DNA from: an uncultured Croceitalea sp.
GTDB lineage: Bacteria; Bacteroidota; Bacteroidia; Flavobacteriales; Flavobacteriaceae
Assembly (NCBI GenBank): GCA_947494805.1
Contig: CANLWK010000003.1
Span: 310,001-374,000, forward strand
Length of the DNA stretch: 64,000 bases
Reading direction: 5' to 3'
The position numbers and the translations under genes are program-made. Positions 1-9,792 of the stretch are shown piece after piece. Numbering within the stretch: position 1 is the first letter of the stretch; every line of letters begins with the position of its first letter. Under the pieces are notes generated by a model that did not search any database, was not told the DNA's origin, and saw only the letters and a list, made by a program, of their open reading frames with translations.

Positions 1-323
1 GTTGCACCGCGCGAAGAACCAATATTAATTCCGAAATCGTCAGAATCGGTCCAACCAGCTTCTTGAACAGCTTTTCGAGAAGCATACAAGGCATAGATAA
101 CGGCATCATCCAAATGTTTATACTTTGGCTCGGATCGGCGAAGTTTTTTTATTTCTTCTTTCGAGGCTTTGGAAAGTTGGCCCATCCAAACTTCTTCTTC
201 TCCGATAGTACATTTTCGAAATAAATGTTCTGCCGAATCATACGATTCTTGTATTTCTTTAGGCGTATTTCCCAAAGGGGAAATGGAAGAAATTGCAGTG
301 ATTGAAATTGGATTTTTCAGCAT
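1..323 (-). CDS. beta-ketoacyl-ACP synthase, N-terminal part (runs off the window)
   Basis: The minus strand reads an open frame from an ATG at 321-323 to the window edge, 107 codons without a stop. The product starts with a conserved ketoacyl-synthase opening (ITAISSISPLG) and later has the motif GINIGSSRGA, as expected for the N-terminal half of a KAS I/II-type condensing enzyme. The active-site Cys would lie outside the window. In Flavobacteriaceae a KAS gene often sits beside bioA and bioD, so a role in making or elongating the pimeloyl precursor of biotin is a reasonable inference. Here a plus-strand gene separates it from bioA. Confidence 0.8.
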   Translation of the reverse strand, partial: MLKNPISITAISSISPLGNTPKEIQESYDSAEHLFRKCTIGEEEVWMGQLSKASKEEIKKLRRSEPKYKHLDDAVIYALYASRKAVQEAGWTDSDDFGINIGSSRGA

Positions 324-387
324 ACTTATCAATTGGGGCAAAAATAAAAGTTCTTACCTTCATACTATAGAACCAATGCAAAAAAGA

Positions 388-807
388 ATGAATAATGAAC
401 TCGTGCCCCAACCCAGTTGGTGGAAAAGAAATTGGAAATGGGTGGTGCCACTTGGTGGATGTCTTACCGTTATTGTTTTCGCCATTGTTCTGTTCACTTC
501 AATTTATTTTGGGGTCACCAAAATCATGGAAGACTCAAAACCTTACGTTCATGCCTTTGAGCTCATCAATAACGACGAACAACTTATTGAATTGTTAGGT
601 TCACCCATAGCCAAAGACGGAGCCGTACAGGGAAACATCGATTGGATAAATGGAAATAAAAGTGCTCAAATGAGCATTCCAATTTCAGGCCCGAAAGGCA
701 GCGGAACATTATTTATCAATGCCACTGGAAAAGGTGAGACTTGGAATTACCACGAAATACGTGTTGAAATCAACGAACAAGAAATCAATCTTTTAGAAAA
801 GCCATAA
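388..807 (+). CDS. Coa1-family (cytochrome oxidase assembly factor-like) membrane protein
   Basis: A protein of about 139 residues with a basic, Trp-rich N-terminus (SWWKRNWKWVVPLGG) followed by one transmembrane helix near residues 18-36 and an exported C-terminal domain with a GSGTLFINATG strand. This matches the bacterial Coa1 / DUF1783-like family; the yeast homologue assists cytochrome c oxidase assembly, but the bacterial role is not established. I chose the ATG at 388; ATG 376 is an alternative, and any start further upstream would overlap the divergent ketoacyl synthase. It ends 2 bp before the convergent bioA end, leaving no room for a terminator. Confidence 0.7.
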   Translation: MNNELVPQPSWWKRNWKWVVPLGGCLTVIVFAIVLFTSIYFGVTKIMEDSKPYVHAFELINNDEQLIELLGSPIAKDGAVQGNIDWINGNKSAQMSIPISGPKGSGTLFINATGKGETWNYHEIRVEINEQEINLLEKP

Positions 808-809
808 CC

Positions 810-2078
810 TTAGAAATGGTCTAGCGCCTCTAGGATAGTTGCATATATTTTTTGAAGTTGTGCCTCAGTTATTACGTAGGGCGGCAATACGTAAACTGTA
901 TTTCCCAAGGGTCTTAAATTGACACCTCTATCCATAAAAAAACGATACAGCTCATCACGCAATTTACCGTACCTATTGGTTTCAACAGCTAAATCAATCG
1001 CTAGAATAACGCCGATAGTTCGTGCTTCCTTAACTTTTTTATGATTTTTTACTTGAGTTACAAAGTCTTGGTGATGCTTGCCAATGGCAATTCTTCTCTC
1101 TACAATCTCATCTGATTGCAATAAATCCAGTCCAGCTATGGCCGCAGCACAGCCCAAGGGGTGTGCGCTAAACGTATGGGCATGAAAAAACCCTTTGGTA
1201 ACCTCATCACTTAAAAAGGCATCAAAGACTTTCTGCGAGCAACTGGTAATGCTCAACGGAAACATTCCAGCGGTCAATGCCTTACTCAAACAAATAATAT
1301 CAGGTTTATGTGTCAAATAATCAACCGCAAAGTTTTTACCTGTTTTGCCAAACCCTGTCATGATTTCATCAGCTATGCATAAAACATCATGCTCATGACA
1401 TTTTTGAATCAATAGGTCAAGCCCCTGTGCATCGTGGAATTTCATACCTGCCGCACCCTGAACCAATGGCTCGAACACAAACGTAGCGCAAGGGTTATGA
1501 TTTAGTATGCGTTCCAGTTGCTCCAAAACCTCATCCATGGTATCGGGTTGGGGTATTGGTATACGCTCGACCTTTAATAGAAAATCTTCAAACGGACCAT
1601 TATATGATGAAAGCCCCGAAGCACTCATTGCCCCAAAAGTATCACCATGAAATCCATCTTCAAAAGCTATAAGTGTATCTCGCCTCTCGCCTTTGTTGTG
1701 GTAATACTGAAGTGCCATTTTGATAGCAGCTTCAACTGCCGTAGATCCATTATCATTAAAGAAAATCTTCGCTTGGTTTTCTGGAAGCACCTGCATCAAG
1801 CGCTCTGAAAGTTCTATGGCCGGTTCATGGGTAAAACCACTGAACATCACAAAGTCAAGCTCTTGCATTTGCCTTGCTATAGCATCCGTAACATGGGGGT
1901 TACAATGGCCATATATTGCCGTGTACCATGACGCTATGCCATCGATATAGGCCTTACCCTCTTTGTCAAATAACAATGCCCCCCTTGCCTTTACAATAGC
2001 TAGTGGTGGTGCGGCCGTTTGATGCTGTGTCAACGGATGCCACAGATGTTTTTGATCTCTTTCTGAAAGGCTTTTCAA
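810..2078 (-). CDS. bioA: adenosylmethionine-8-amino-7-oxononanoate aminotransferase
   Basis: 422 residues, normal for BioA, a class III PLP aminotransferase that uses S-adenosylmethionine to convert KAPA to DAPA in biotin synthesis. Visible landmarks are the substrate-site SWYTAIYGH (50-58), the phosphate-binding NDNGST (108-113), ADEIMTGFGKTG (236-247) with the ring-stacking Asp, and the PLP Schiff-base Lys266 in LSKALTAG. It starts at an ATG in front of the KSLSERD opening. It lies on the same strand as bioD/bioF about 3.4 kb away, separated by plus-strand glycosyltransferase genes and a lipoprotein gene, so it is transcribed separately. A terminator hairpin lies just upstream. Confidence 0.95.
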   Translation of the reverse strand: MKSLSERDQKHLWHPLTQHQTAAPPLAIVKARGALLFDKEGKAYIDGIASWYTAIYGHCNPHVTDAIARQMQELDFVMFSGFTHEPAIELSERLMQVLPENQAKIFFNDNGSTAVEAAIKMALQYYHNKGERRDTLIAFEDGFHGDTFGAMSASGLSSYNGPFEDFLLKVERIPIPQPDTMDEVLEQLERILNHNPCATFVFEPLVQGAAGMKFHDAQGLDLLIQKCHEHDVLCIADEIMTGFGKTGKNFAVDYLTHKPDIICLSKALTAGMFPLSITSCSQKVFDAFLSDEVTKGFFHAHTFSAHPLGCAAAIAGLDLLQSDEIVERRIAIGKHHQDFVTQVKNHKKVKEARTIGVILAIDLAVETNRYGKLRDELYRFFMDRGVNLRPLGNTVYVLPPYVITEAQLQKIYATILEALDHF

Positions 2079-2134
2079 ATTGGATTATTTTCTTTTCAGA
2101 TTATTGTATATAAACTACAAAGATCGGGAATAAA

Positions 2135-2157
2135 AAAGAGCCATAAAATGGCTCTTT
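2135..2157 (-). terminator. intrinsic terminator of the crystallin-like lipoprotein gene
   Basis: A perfect 10-bp inverted repeat (AAAGAGCCAT / ATGGCTCTTT) with a 3-nt loop, followed on the minus strand by a run of Ts. It lies 22 bp past the stop of the minus-strand gene at 2179 and upstream of bioA. Confidence 0.8.
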
Positions 2158-2178
2158 ACAATTGTTGTTGGGGTTTTA

Positions 2179-3087
2179 TCAATTCAGCTTAATCGAACTT
2201 ACCCTATCATCCCAACTAGTAAGTTCGAAAAATCCGATTTTAAAGTTCTTTAGTCTACCAATAACCATCCATTTTGTATCAAAATCGATAAACCAATACG
2301 GATACCCTCCATGATCTTCGGGGTCTTTAAGGCCCACATCTCTACGATAGAATTTTTTGGACCGTCCTTTATAGTTGTGATCTTGATATAGCGTCACAAC
2401 CGAAATAGATGGACTTACCTGAAGACTGGATAGCTTGTCGCTCATATTGGATATTCCGCTAGGAAAACAACTTTGGCTACCATTTCTAAACCTCCAAGCT
2501 GACGTCTCATTTTTGTTGAAATCTTTCATCCTATTTTTGTTAGCGGTACTTCCTGTGTAATAATAACAGCCGCTTGTCCAATCGGCCTCTTTATTCAAAT
2601 AGCTATCTACGTAGATTCTGAGGTTTTGTGATGTATACAGGGAATTAGAGGTGGAGCCGCCTCCACCGCCTCCACCGCCAGAACCGCCGCCTCCACATTC
2701 TTGAAGTACCAACTTCTGAATAGCGCATCCACGATCACCCGGAGCATTACGTACATATTTATGAAAATCTTCTTCGCTGTTGAACATGTATACCATGTCA
2801 GAGCTGTCCAATCCGTTTACTTCTACCAATGTTGGCTGAGATTCTTGAATTCTTAGCACTTCAGAGAGTGCTTCTGATTCAATGTATTCAATGGTTTCAT
2901 CTTCAAAAATCTTATACTCGACCGAATAAACTTCGTCATTGTACCAAAAGTCTAAACTACCTGTCTCAATGACCAAATTCGAAGTTTGCTCATCTTCTAA
3001 ATAATCAGACTCATTGGAACTATTCTCACATGAGAATAATCCCACCACCATAGCAATAAGGCATACATAAAATGTGTTGTTCTTCAT
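2179..3087 (-). CDS. lipoprotein with poly-glycine linker and beta/gamma-crystallin-like C-terminus
   Basis: 302 residues. The signal peptide ends in a lipobox (VGLFSC, Cys20), so the protein is predicted to be membrane-anchored and facing outwards. Residues 21-130 are an acidic domain I do not recognise. Residues 131-145 are an almost pure glycine stretch that looks like a flexible hinge. The C-terminal half carries two Greek-key signatures of the beta/gamma-crystallin fold: DKLSSLQV (217-224), and VTLYQDHNYKGRSKKF (231-246) paired with DDRVSSIKL (293-301). Such domains often bind calcium and occur in secreted proteins; binding here is untested. Single gene with its own terminator. Confidence 0.7.
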   Translation of the reverse strand: MKNNTFYVCLIAMVVGLFSCENSSNESDYLEDEQTSNLVIETGSLDFWYNDEVYSVEYKIFEDETIEYIESEALSEVLRIQESQPTLVEVNGLDSSDMVYMFNSEEDFHKYVRNAPGDRGCAIQKLVLQECGGGGSGGGGGGGGSTSNSLYTSQNLRIYVDSYLNKEADWTSGCYYYTGSTANKNRMKDFNKNETSAWRFRNGSQSCFPSGISNMSDKLSSLQVSPSISVVTLYQDHNYKGRSKKFYRRDVGLKDPEDHGGYPYWFIDFDTKWMVIGRLKNFKIGFFELTSWDDRVSSIKLN

Positions 3088-3306
3088 TTTTTAAGTTTTA
3101 AAAATTAATAATTAGGTTTAATCCTGAATTCAATTGCGCAAAAATTTAGGGCTTCTTAAAGTTCATCAAAAAAAATCAAAAATTCTTGCGTAAAAACCTT
3201 GTATTTCTATGGTTTCCTTTGAACTTCAAGTGCTTAGAAACCTTTGATTTATATTTAGAAAGTAGAATCGGCTGGCTAGAAAATAAAATCTTTAGTTTTG
3301 AGCTCT

Positions 3307-4029
3307 ATGATAATTGTCATCCCTTGTTACAACGAGGCACTGAGGTTGCCACTTGACCAATTCGTTTCTTTTTTAAACGGCCATGAAAAAGCCGAAGTTC
3401 TTTTCGTTAACGATGCATCAACCGATGATACGCTTATGGTGCTCAAAAGAATTGAAAATCAATTTAAAAATAGTGTCGCAATTATTTCAAACGACAAAAA
3501 CGTTGGCAAAGCAGAATCAGTGCGAAGAGGTGTACTTCATGCCGCACGAGACAATAACACTACTTCAATTGCATATCTAGATGCTGATTTGGCCACTTCG
3601 CTCGAAGAGTGCTATTCATACCAAAAATATCTTGATAAGGGTAAAAAGTTTGTTTTCGCTTCACGGATTCTTAAAATTGGTTCTATTGTTGAGCGTAAAT
3701 TTTCCAGATTTTTGGCAGGTAGAATCATAGCAACTTTTATCTCTTCAATTTTAGATGTCAAAGTCTATGACACGCAATGTGGGTGCAAAGTATTCACTCC
3801 CGAAATAGCTCAAATAGCCTTTAAAGATGCCTTCATTTCTAAGTGGCTGTTTGATGTGGAAATATTCAGTAGAATTATTAAAAAGTTCGGAAAGGATACT
3901 GCCCTAGAATCAATGGACGAAATACCCGTAAATAAGTGGGTGGATCAAGGAGAATCAAAAGTCAAACCAACTTACTTTTTTAAGTTATGGATAGATTTGT
4001 ATAAAATCTGGAAGCTGCACAGGGCATAA
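3307..4029 (+). CDS. family 2 glycosyltransferase, dolichyl/polyprenyl-phosphate sugar synthase type
   Basis: 240 residues. The N-terminus VIPCYNEALRLP with VNDASTDDT (35-42) is the GT2 nucleotide-sugar binding fold, and LDADLA (91-96) supplies the DxD metal-binding motif. The C-terminal segment EIPVNKWVDQGESKVK resembles DPM1/ALG5-type enzymes that load a sugar onto a polyprenyl phosphate carrier. No membrane helices are obvious. I place the start at ATG 3307 rather than the TTG nine bases upstream. A TAnnTTTG box (3293-3300) lies so close that the leader would be almost absent. The next gene, a GT39-type membrane transferase, follows after 5 bp, fitting a donor-maker plus donor-user pair. 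Confidence 0.85.
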   Translation: MIIVIPCYNEALRLPLDQFVSFLNGHEKAEVLFVNDASTDDTLMVLKRIENQFKNSVAIISNDKNVGKAESVRRGVLHAARDNNTTSIAYLDADLATSLEECYSYQKYLDKGKKFVFASRILKIGSIVERKFSRFLAGRIIATFISSILDVKVYDTQCGCKVFTPEIAQIAFKDAFISKWLFDVEIFSRIIKKFGKDTALESMDEIPVNKWVDQGESKVKPTYFFKLWIDLYKIWKLHRA

Positions 4030-4034
4030 AAGGG

Positions 4035-5522
4035 ATGGGTAGGATACTAATGAACATTGAAAAGTTATCAGATCGAGGAGTTTTTGCGTTTCTGTTTCTT
4101 TACGGACTTTTAATTCGGCTACCCTTTTTTTTTCGTGATTATGTTGACCGTGATGAAAGTAGTTTTATCATCATGGGACAGTCCGTAGTTGACGGACATC
4201 TGCCCTATACCCAGTTATGGGATATTAAACCTCCTGTGATTTTCTTTTTTTTTGCCCTGATAATTTATGTTTTTGGCAAAAGTTTTATTGCCATACGACT
4301 TATTGGTGTAGCTCTGGTTGCAATCACGGCTTTTTTCACCTACAAGCTTACGAACATAAACAATGCTAAGAGGATAGCACTATGTTTTGGTGCACTCTGT
4401 GTTATTCTGCAAAGTTTGTTTGGCAGTCTGCAGGGGGTTATGTCAGAGCATATTGCCATGGCCTTTTTTACACCGGCCATCTACTTTATGGCCAAAACAA
4501 AAACAAAAGCTTCTACTTGGTTACTCTGTGGGGTTCTAGTGGGCTTGGGTTTAATGGTCAAGCTTAACCTTGCCTATGTGGCTCTATTTCTAGGTTGTAC
4601 AATTCTCACTTTGGATTTTATTAAAATAAGATCAATAAAATCCTTATCAAGTTCTATGCTTTTTGGTATTGGTGTTCTTATTGTGATTGTGGCATGTTTT
4701 TTACCATACTACCTTACCGATAACTCGTCACTTTGGTGGAAATCGGTCGTTGAAGCTCCTTTGGCCTACGCCGGCGCCAGACAATACTCGCCCTTTAAGT
4801 TACTAATGTACCTAATGCCCTGCTTACTCCTGTTTTGGATTGGATTCAAAAAAGGAATCTTTCAGTTTAAAAATAGAGCCACAGTTTTCTTATTGGCGGC
4901 AACACTGGGCACTATTTTGGCATTTATTAAAAGTGGAAGGGTCAACGGGCACTATCTCATTCTGATTTATCCAGTTATACTCCCTCTTGTCGCAACCACT
5001 TTTTCAAAAGCGTCGGCAATACGTTTCAAGTACAGCACAACAATGATTATAGCCCTATTGGCACTTATCCCCATGGAATCTTATCTTGAATACTATGCCA
5101 TTTTCAAAAACAAGACAGAAAAGAACACTTTTTACAATGGTGAAGGGATAACAGTTCCAGCATATTTTGAACATAATCAGTTATCGACAAACAACGTATA
5201 TTTTGCAGAGTATCATATTGGGTATTGGATGATGGGCATTCAGCCAATTACAAAGGCAGCTACTCAACCTAGCAACGTTTTAAAAGATGAAATGTTCTTT
5301 GCTTACGATAATCCACGAAAAACTGGAGAAGAAGAGTTAAAGCATATTTTAGAGGTAATCAAGCCACAATATATTGTCACCAGAAAAAATAGACGAGTTT
5401 TTGACGAGAAAAAAAAAGCCGTTAACTTTTATATCAACCTACAGCTTTTAACGAGCTACACCCCCCTTGACACCATTGACAATGCCATTATCCATAAACG
5501 TCAACATCTAGAAGTTCAATAG
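4035..5522 (+). CDS. GT39/ArnT-like polytopic membrane glycosyltransferase
   Basis: 495 residues with about ten hydrophobic helices. The first periplasmic loop has RDYVDRDESSFI (34-45), with the acidic cluster (D38, D40, E41) expected at the active site of GT-C enzymes of the PMT/ArnT type. LPYTQLWDIKPP follows, matching the conserved loop before helix 2. These enzymes take a sugar from a polyprenyl phosphate and transfer it outside the membrane; the acceptor cannot be told here. It is probably translated with the GT2 gene just upstream. ATG 4050, preceded by AGGA, is an alternative start. The 3' end overlaps the convergent bioD by 15 bp. Confidence 0.8.
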   Translation: MGRILMNIEKLSDRGVFAFLFLYGLLIRLPFFFRDYVDRDESSFIIMGQSVVDGHLPYTQLWDIKPPVIFFFFALIIYVFGKSFIAIRLIGVALVAITAFFTYKLTNINNAKRIALCFGALCVILQSLFGSLQGVMSEHIAMAFFTPAIYFMAKTKTKASTWLLCGVLVGLGLMVKLNLAYVALFLGCTILTLDFIKIRSIKSLSSSMLFGIGVLIVIVACFLPYYLTDNSSLWWKSVVEAPLAYAGARQYSPFKLLMYLMPCLLLFWIGFKKGIFQFKNRATVFLLAATLGTILAFIKSGRVNGHYLILIYPVILPLVATTFSKASAIRFKYSTTMIIALLALIPMESYLEYYAIFKNKTEKNTFYNGEGITVPAYFEHNQLSTNNVYFAEYHIGYWMMGIQPITKAATQPSNVLKDEMFFAYDNPRKTGEEELKHILEVIKPQYIVTRKNRRVFDEKKKAVNFYINLQLLTSYTPLDTIDNAIIHKRQHLEVQ

Positions 5523-6122
5523 CGCTTCTTTGAAAGTAGCGGCATAACTTTTGATCATGGTTCGGTCGAAAGCCTTTTCTTCATTGATTCTGCCCAAGAA
5601 TTTAGCTCCTGTTTTTTTTAAGATGATACTTTCCGTAGTTGGATGTTCGTCTCCACTAAAGATGATGAACGGTTCAAAACCGTTTTGCTGCAATGCCCGA
5701 ATAGTTAACAAAGAATGGTTAATACTGCCCAAATAATGTCGAGATACCACAATGACCTTATAATCTGATCGAATTAGATCAAAAATGGTGTCACTATCGT
5801 TTAAAGGAACCAACAAGCCTCCTGCCCCTTCTATAACCAGATGATTATCGGTCTTTGGTTCTAAGATTTTATCGAGCATTATCTTTACGCCATCTATTTC
5901 AGCAGCAGCATGCGGACTCATAGGCGTACTTAAAGCATAGCTGTTTGAATATATGATAGTTTTAGTGTTTGATATCAAACGTTCTATCTTGTGGCTGTCA
6001 GAGTCGTCCAAATCCCCTGCTTGAACAGGTTTCCAATAGTCCGCCTCTAGTGCTTCTGTAACAATTGCAGAAGCGATTGTTTTACCTACTTCTGTTGAAA
6101 TTCCGGTTATGAATAGTTTCAT
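5508..6122 (-). CDS. bioD: dethiobiotin synthetase
   Basis: 204 residues. It opens with the BioD P-loop GISTEVGKT (7-15), then WKPVQAGDLDDSD with the conserved Lys that binds CO2/ATP, and VIEGAGGLLVPL with the second conserved acidic/glycine loop. It forms the ureido ring of dethiobiotin from DAPA, CO2 and ATP. The start codon overlaps the stop of the DUF2007 gene by 4 bp (ATGA), so the two are translationally coupled in a bioF-DUF2007-bioD operon. No terminator is visible because the 3' end runs into the convergent GT39 gene. Confidence 0.93.
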   Translation of the reverse strand: MKLFITGISTEVGKTIASAIVTEALEADYWKPVQAGDLDDSDSHKIERLISNTKTIIYSNSYALSTPMSPHAAAEIDGVKIMLDKILEPKTDNHLVIEGAGGLLVPLNDSDTIFDLIRSDYKVIVVSRHYLGSINHSLLTIRALQQNGFEPFIIFSGDEHPTTESIILKKTGAKFLGRINEEKAFDRTMIKSYAATFKEALLNF

Positions 6123-6505
6123 CTTTTTGCTTTAGAAAGAAAATTGCAATTGGTACACTTGTATTTTTTTGGCTCTAGAAAAGGAAATAATTTATACATT
6201 AAAGTCTTCCGCGCATAGTATACCTCGCTTTTTCGTGCACCACAAATCGGACAAACTATCAAATTGCCATCATCATCAGTGGCATAATTTCGTATTTCAT
6301 TATAAATCTCTCGAGCAACTGCTTCATCATATCGATGTACCATTAGTTTAATCCCTCCGATAGCGTTGCTTGCAAAAGGTTCAACACCAACAGTATTGGC
6401 GTCCTTCAAAGTAACTTCAATACCTTCTGATTCCAGTTTCCCCTTTATAATTTGAACATCTGCTAAAAATTCAAAACTCCCAATAGTCACTAAATCTTTA
6501 CCCAT
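6119..6505 (-). CDS. DUF2007-domain protein with C-terminal zinc ribbon
   Basis: 128 residues in two parts. Residues 1-75 form the DUF2007 ferredoxin-like fold (SFEFLADVQIIKGKLESEGI opening, often annotated as a putative signal-transducing protein). Residues 80-128 contain CPICGARKSE and a later CTNC, four cysteines spaced like a zinc ribbon. Function unknown. It overlaps bioF upstream by 8 bp and bioD downstream by 4 bp, so it is firmly part of the biotin operon. That placement suggests either a role linked to biotin or simple hitch-hiking. Confidence 0.75.
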   Translation of the reverse strand: MGKDLVTIGSFEFLADVQIIKGKLESEGIEVTLKDANTVGVEPFASNAIGGIKLMVHRYDEAVAREIYNEIRNYATDDDGNLIVCPICGARKSEVYYARKTLMYKLFPFLEPKKYKCTNCNFLSKAKR

Positions 6506-7649
6506 GTAGTTCTTTTAAAAGTGATACTAAGCCTTGTAGTTCTTCTTTGCTATTGAAGGAGTGCAAACAGATACGCAATCGCTCATTTCCCGATGGTACC
6601 GTAGGCGAAAGTATTGCCCGAACATCAAATCCGTTTTCACTGAGACTGTTCGCCATATTCCTTGCCATTGAATTACCTGAAACCAAAGCAATCTGGATAG
6701 CAGAATCACTTGATAAAAATATATCTTGTAATCCGAATTCTCTAACCAAGCATTTGTAGTCCTCAATATTTTTCCGAAGGGCCAATTGCTTTTGTTTTCC
6801 ATGTTCAGATTCCAAATAGTAAAAGGCAGCCAAGGTAGAAGCCACACTATGTGGTGAAAGTGCCGTAGTGTAAATAAAACTACGGGCAAAATTGATAAGG
6901 TAGCTTTTAACCTGTTGGTTTCCTAAAATAGCAGCGCCGTGGCTTCCCATAGCCTTTCCAAAGGTTATAATCTGTGCAAAAACCTTATTATGTAAGTTCA
7001 AATCTTGTAATAGTCCCTTGCGGTATACCCCCAAAGCATGCGCTTCGTCCACAACTAATAGGCACTTGTTCTTAGAGCAAAGTTCAACCATTTTCTTAAG
7101 ATTTGGCGAATCACCATCCATGGAGAAAACCGACTCGGTAACCACATAAATGTCTGTCTCATTTGGTATTGAATCCATTAGAACTGCTTGAATCTTACTA
7201 TTTAAGTCTGATAGATTATTGTGTTTGAACTTATATGACTTGGCATTGCCCATTTTGATACCATCACGAATACTGGCATGTACCAACTCATCATAGAGAA
7301 TTACATCGCCGCGTTGCGGAACACTTGAAAAAAAACCGATATTGGCATCGTAGCCTGAATTAAACAATAGTGCTGCCTCTTGTTCAAAATACTTCACTAA
7401 GTATGATTCAAGGTATTCATGTATCTCATGATTGCCCGACAACAATCTAGAACCTGCTGCGCCGTTGGCATATGAGAAATTTTTCAGTTGTTGGTCTGTA
7501 GTTTCTTGAATCGATGTCAATCTTGAAAAACCCAAATAATCATTGGATGAAAAATCAATTAAATCTTTTTTTAGAGATAGCCTTCTCAGCGCATTTTGTT
7601 GTTCTCGAGCGACAAGTTTTTTAAGCAGCTTTTTTGGAAAGTTTGGCAT
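6498..7649 (-). CDS. bioF: 8-amino-7-oxononanoate synthase
   Basis: 383 residues, typical for BioF, an alpha-oxoamine synthase condensing pimeloyl thioester with alanine to make KAPA. Visible are DFSSNDYLGFS (32-42), GSRLLSGNHEIHE with the substrate-gating loop (66-78), DELVHASIRDG with the PLP-stacking His124, DEAHALGVYRKG (201-212), and the Schiff-base Lys232 in TFGKAMGSHG. First gene of the operon bioF-DUF2007-bioD. The start follows a TAnnTTTG box at 7673-7680. No bioC or bioH is in this window, so the source of pimeloyl thioester is not visible here. Confidence 0.95.
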   Translation of the reverse strand: MPNFPKKLLKKLVAREQQNALRRLSLKKDLIDFSSNDYLGFSRLTSIQETTDQQLKNFSYANGAAGSRLLSGNHEIHEYLESYLVKYFEQEAALLFNSGYDANIGFFSSVPQRGDVILYDELVHASIRDGIKMGNAKSYKFKHNNLSDLNSKIQAVLMDSIPNETDIYVVTESVFSMDGDSPNLKKMVELCSKNKCLLVVDEAHALGVYRKGLLQDLNLHNKVFAQIITFGKAMGSHGAAILGNQQVKSYLINFARSFIYTTALSPHSVASTLAAFYYLESEHGKQKQLALRKNIEDYKCLVREFGLQDIFLSSDSAIQIALVSGNSMARNMANSLSENGFDVRAILSPTVPSGNERLRICLHSFNSKEELQGLVSLLKELHG

Positions 7650-7672
7650 AAATCAAATGTAACACCTTTATT

Positions 7673-7680
7673 CAAAAATA
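7673..7680 (-). promoter_or_regulatory. -7 box of the bioF operon promoter
   Basis: TATTTTTG on the minus strand fits the Bacteroidota -7 consensus TAnnTTTG and lies 23 bp upstream of the bioF start. No clear TTG -33 element is seen at the usual distance. I found no convincing BirA-type operator. Confidence 0.45.
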
Positions 7681-7717
7681 GAAGAGTGTGACAGTTTACA
7701 TAGCTGTTAAAACAAAA

Positions 7718-7740
7718 AACCACTCTTTTTCAGAGCGGTT
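7718..7740 (-). terminator. intrinsic terminator after atpC
   Basis: On the minus strand AACCGCTCT pairs with AGAGTGGTT (9 bp with one G-T pair) and is followed by a T-rich tail. It lies 31 bp past the atpC stop. Confidence 0.8.
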
Positions 7741-7771
7741 TTTATTTATCATAAGTCAAGGCAAACTTCAA

Positions 7772-8050
7772 TCAATCTGCCAAAACGATTACTTTATTGT
7801 CCTTCATTTCTATGGTGCCACTGGCAATTGACAATACTGTTTCACCATTGTTTCCTTTAGAAAACTTATTTTCAAATTCTTCGTCAATGACAACATCACC
7901 TTGAATTTTCACATCCCCTTCTTGCAACAAGGACAATACGGGAGCGTGATTCTGAAGCATTTGAAATTCGCCATTTACCCCCGGCACTGTAACTGAAGTT
8001 ACTTCACCCGAAAATAATGTCGCTTCTGGAGATACAATTTCTAAGTACAT
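7772..8050 (-). CDS. atpC: ATP synthase F1 epsilon subunit (short form)
   Basis: 92 residues covering only the N-terminal beta-sandwich domain (LEIVSPEATLFSGEV, PGVNGEFQMLQNHAPVLSLL). The family usually has about 130-140 residues, with a two-helix C-terminal domain that can inhibit ATP hydrolysis. That domain is absent, as is common in Bacteroidota, so inhibition by the epsilon C-terminus is not expected. It links the F1 head to the c-ring at the central stalk. It follows atpD with a 70-bp gap and shares its promoter. Confidence 0.93.
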   Translation of the reverse strand: MYLEIVSPEATLFSGEVTSVTVPGVNGEFQMLQNHAPVLSLLQEGDVKIQGDVVIDEEFENKFSKGNNGETVLSIASGTIEMKDNKVIVLAD

Positions 8051-8120
8051 TTTCTAGTAGTTAGTGGTTACGGTCGTTCGTTTATCTAAAATGGCCAACG
8101 ACCTGACAACCTATTACCAA

Positions 8121-9674
<1,554 letters not shown>

Positions 9675-9689
9675 TCATTTTTCCGGCTG

Positions 9690-9718
9690 CAAAGATATGT
9701 TTTTCACTTTTAAACCAA
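9690..9718 (-). promoter_or_regulatory. promoter of atpD-atpC
   Basis: On the minus strand a TTG (-33) is followed after 18 bp by TATCTTTG (-7), a close match to the Bacteroidota housekeeping promoter. It lies about 60 bp upstream of the atpD start. Confidence 0.7.
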
Positions 9719-9746
9719 AACTGTTTTTTCTCTTTTTTGCAAATAA

Positions 9747-9773
9747 AAAAGGGCGCCGTAGAGACACCCTTTT
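9747..9773 (-). terminator. intrinsic terminator after the SGNH lipoprotein gene
   Basis: On the minus strand AAAAGGGTG pairs with CGCCCTTTT (9 bp, one G-T pair), with a 9-nt loop and a T run. It is placed 20 bp past the stop at 9793. Confidence 0.8.
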
Positions 9774-9792
9774 GTATTTGATAATCAATTTG

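Noticed and set aside
169-387. Plus-strand extension of the Coa1-like frame to 169
   Set aside because: The extension is antisense to the ketoacyl synthase gene and does not look like a protein N-terminus; the family starts just before SWWKRNWKW.
2641-2700. GGnGGCGGT-type repeat as a possible CRISPR or assembly artefact
   Set aside because: It is a short in-frame glycine-codon run with no spacers, inside a continuous protein with matching domains on both sides.
7681-7712. Possible BirA (biotin repressor) operator before bioF
   Set aside because: Some GTTTTAAC/GTAAAC-like words occur, but no inverted repeat with proper spacing could be seen.
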